DNA of 64,000 nt, taken from Larus michahellis (lineage: Eukaryota; Chordata; Aves; Charadriiformes; Laridae). Numbering within the stretch: the first letter of the stretch is position 1; every line of letters starts with the position of its first letter. The translations under genes were made by a program, and so were the position numbers. Of this stretch, positions 62,135-64,000 are shown one piece after another. The DNA lies in NCBI RefSeq assembly GCF_964199755.1, contig NC_133898.1:130880224-130944223 (forward strand), read 5' to 3'. Below the pieces are notes generated by a model. That model had not been told where the DNA came from and searched no databases. It worked only from the letters and a program-made list of their open reading frames with translations.

Positions 62135-63062
62135 GGAGTCGGAGAGCATCACCAGAGAGCATTGCCGGAGAGCATCACTGGAAAACATCACCAGAGAACA
62201 TCACCAGGGAGCATCACTGGAGACAGAGAGCATCACCAGAGAGCATTGCCGGAGAGCATCACTGGAAAACATCACCAGAGAACATCACCAGAGAGCATCG
62301 CCAGAGAGAGAGATCATCACCAGAGAGCATCGCCAGAGAGCATCACCAGAGAGCATCACTGGAAAACATCACCAGAGAACATCACCAGAGAGCATCACCG
62401 GAGACAGAGAGCATCACCAGAGAGCATCACTGGAAAACATCACCAGAGAGCATCACCACAGAGCATCGCCAAAGAGCATCACCGGAGAACATCACCGGAG
62501 AACATCACCAGAGAACATCACCAGAGAGCATCGCCAGAGAGCATCGCCAGAGAACATCACCAGAGAGCATCACCAGAGAGCATCACTGGAGAGAGAGCAT
62601 CACCAGAGAGCATCACTGGAGAACATCGCCGGAGAGCATCGCCGGAGAGCATCACCAGAGAACATCGCCAGAGAGCATCACCGGAGAACATCACCGGAGA
62701 ACATCACCGGAGAACATCACAGGAGACAGGGCATCACCGGAGAGCATCACCAGAGAGCATCACCAGAGAGCATCACTGGAGAGCATCACCAGAGAGCATC
62801 ACCAGAGAGCATCACCGGAGAGCATCACCGGAGAGCATCACCAGAGAGCATCACAGGAGACAGGGCATCACCAGAGAGAGAGCATCACCAGAGAACATCA
62901 CTGGAGAGCATCACCAGAAAACAACACCAGAGAGCATCACTGAAGAACATCACCAGAGAGCATCGCCAGAGAGCGTCACAAGAGAGAGAGCATTGCCAGA
63001 GAGCGTCACCAGAGAGCATCACTGGAGAACATCACCAGAAAGGGTTGCTGGAGAACATCACT
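62135..63062. repeat. 15-bp minisatellite (gagagcatcaccaga type) in KCNK3 intron 1
   Basis: About 60 head-to-tail 15-bp units with variants 'gagagcatcactgga', 'gaacatcaccagaga' and 'gagcattgccggaga', sometimes spaced by 'gacaga' or 'gagaga' inserts. The unit is five codons, which gives long His/Arg/Glu/Ser-rich open frames on the + strand. No start context or family supports a gene. Confidence 0.95.
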
Positions 63063-64000
63063 GCTCTCATCAGCGCCAGGTGCCAGCCTGCCACCTCCCT
63101 CGCTGATGGAAAAGGGGCTGCTGCTTTGTGTCCCCTCCCTGCCCGCTGCCTGCTGTCCCCTCCCCAGCAGCAGAGGGGACACGGAGGCAATGCCATGCCA
63201 GTCGGCTGGCCGAAGCAGAGCCAGGCAGTGCATTTCAAACCAGGGTCACGTCCCCCTGCCCTCGGGGCGGGCGCCGAGCCTTTGCCCTGCTCGTCTGCCT
63301 GTCCTGCTCTTCATCTTCTGCCAGACGCCCCCGTCCCCCTCCCCGCAGCCCGCGTCTCCCCGTTCCTCCTGCATCAAGGACGGGATTTTCGGATGCGAGC
63401 CTCCAGCGCTGCCTGCGAGCCCCGTCCTGCCTGCCTTGCGCCAGCGCAGCCTCCCGCAGCTATATTTAGCCCCGATTCCCCAGGGAAGGCAGTTTATGAG
63501 CTCTCGCGGCGCGTCCAAGCGTCCGTCAATCTGCCAGACCCCCCCTTTCCCGGCTTTAGCAGGCGCTGCCTGATCTCCAGCACGTCTGAGGACGGGGGGA
63601 AGGTCGCCGGGATATGGAATCTCCAGCCGGTGAGGAAAGGGAGGCCCTGGGAAGGCGACAGAGAGGGTGAAACCCACCCCCCGGACCCCTTTTCCACCTG
63701 GGGTTTCATCCACCATGGGAAGGGAATGCATCGGAGAGGAGAGCTCAGCTCCCAGGGATGCGGCAAAGCCCCGGCAGCTGCCAGGTTCAACAGCGGCTCT
63801 GTTTTTTCCGCCGCACCAGCATGTGTGACTCTGTGGCATGTCCTGGCCCCGCGAGGCTCCCCGCCACGCTCCTGCCCTCCCTGCAGACGGGGCTCAGCAT
63901 CCCGGCACCCATCCCGCTCCTGCAGCCCCCCCAAAACCTCCCCCCCGGGGGGATGCTCCTCAAAGGGGCGTCCCAGGAGGGATGCTGCCAAGGGAAAGCA

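Noticed and set aside
62062-63106. CRISPR-like array of short regular repeats
   Set aside because: Units are contiguous without unique spacers in a vertebrate intron; it is a plain minisatellite.

Overview
The window is bird nuclear DNA. It holds five spliced vertebrate genes and many CR1 LINE fragments (the main avian retroposon), including one stretch of CR1 reverse transcriptase. It is very GC-rich and unusually dense in minisatellites.

Layout. (1) 1-11.9 kb: CCDC25 on the + strand, exons 2-9, with the first exon off the left edge. (2) 12-18.4 kb: a repeat-filled convergent gap with a 72-bp higher-order minisatellite, a CR1 and a 1-kb CA-rich tract. (3) 18.4-24.1 kb: SCARA3 on the - strand, complete, six coding exons. 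(4) 24.1-34.4 kb: the divergent SCARA3/CLU interval, with minisatellites and an old retroviral pol fossil that is still one open frame of 1,304 codons (27838-31752, - strand). (5) 34.4-42.95 kb: CLU (clusterin) on the + strand, complete, with a recognisable clusterin heat-shock-type element and TATA box. A 200-N assembly gap sits in the promoter, and the promoter is repeated on both sides of it. (6) 43.3-48.5 kb: SLC35F6 on the - strand, complete, six coding exons. (7) 48.5-57.9 kb: intergenic minisatellites, a solo-LTR-like fossil and CR1 copies. (8) 57.9-64 kb: the 3' part of KCNK3 (TASK-1) on the - strand, with its long 3' UTR and the large last coding exon. The first coding exon lies beyond 64 kb.

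The order and orientation CCDC25 > < SCARA3 - CLU > mirror human 8p21. SLC35F6 and KCNK3 are neighbours on human 2p23. The CLU/SLC35F6 tail-to-tail junction near 43 kb is therefore a boundary between two blocks that are separate in human. The five genes have no obvious shared pathway: CCDC25 is an NFACT-R protein and DNA sensor, SCARA3 a collagen-like stress-responsive scavenger receptor, CLU an extracellular chaperone, SLC35F6 a lysosomal/mitochondrial EamA-type protein and KCNK3 a leak K+ channel. SCARA3 and CLU are divergent and both are known to respond to cell stress.

The best candidates for something new are the intact-looking pol frame between SCARA3 and CLU, and an LTR-like element whose internal minisatellite appears inverted and amplified close by. 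Most long open frames elsewhere are minisatellite artefacts. Exon limits were placed by eye from splice sites, phase and remembered family sequences.
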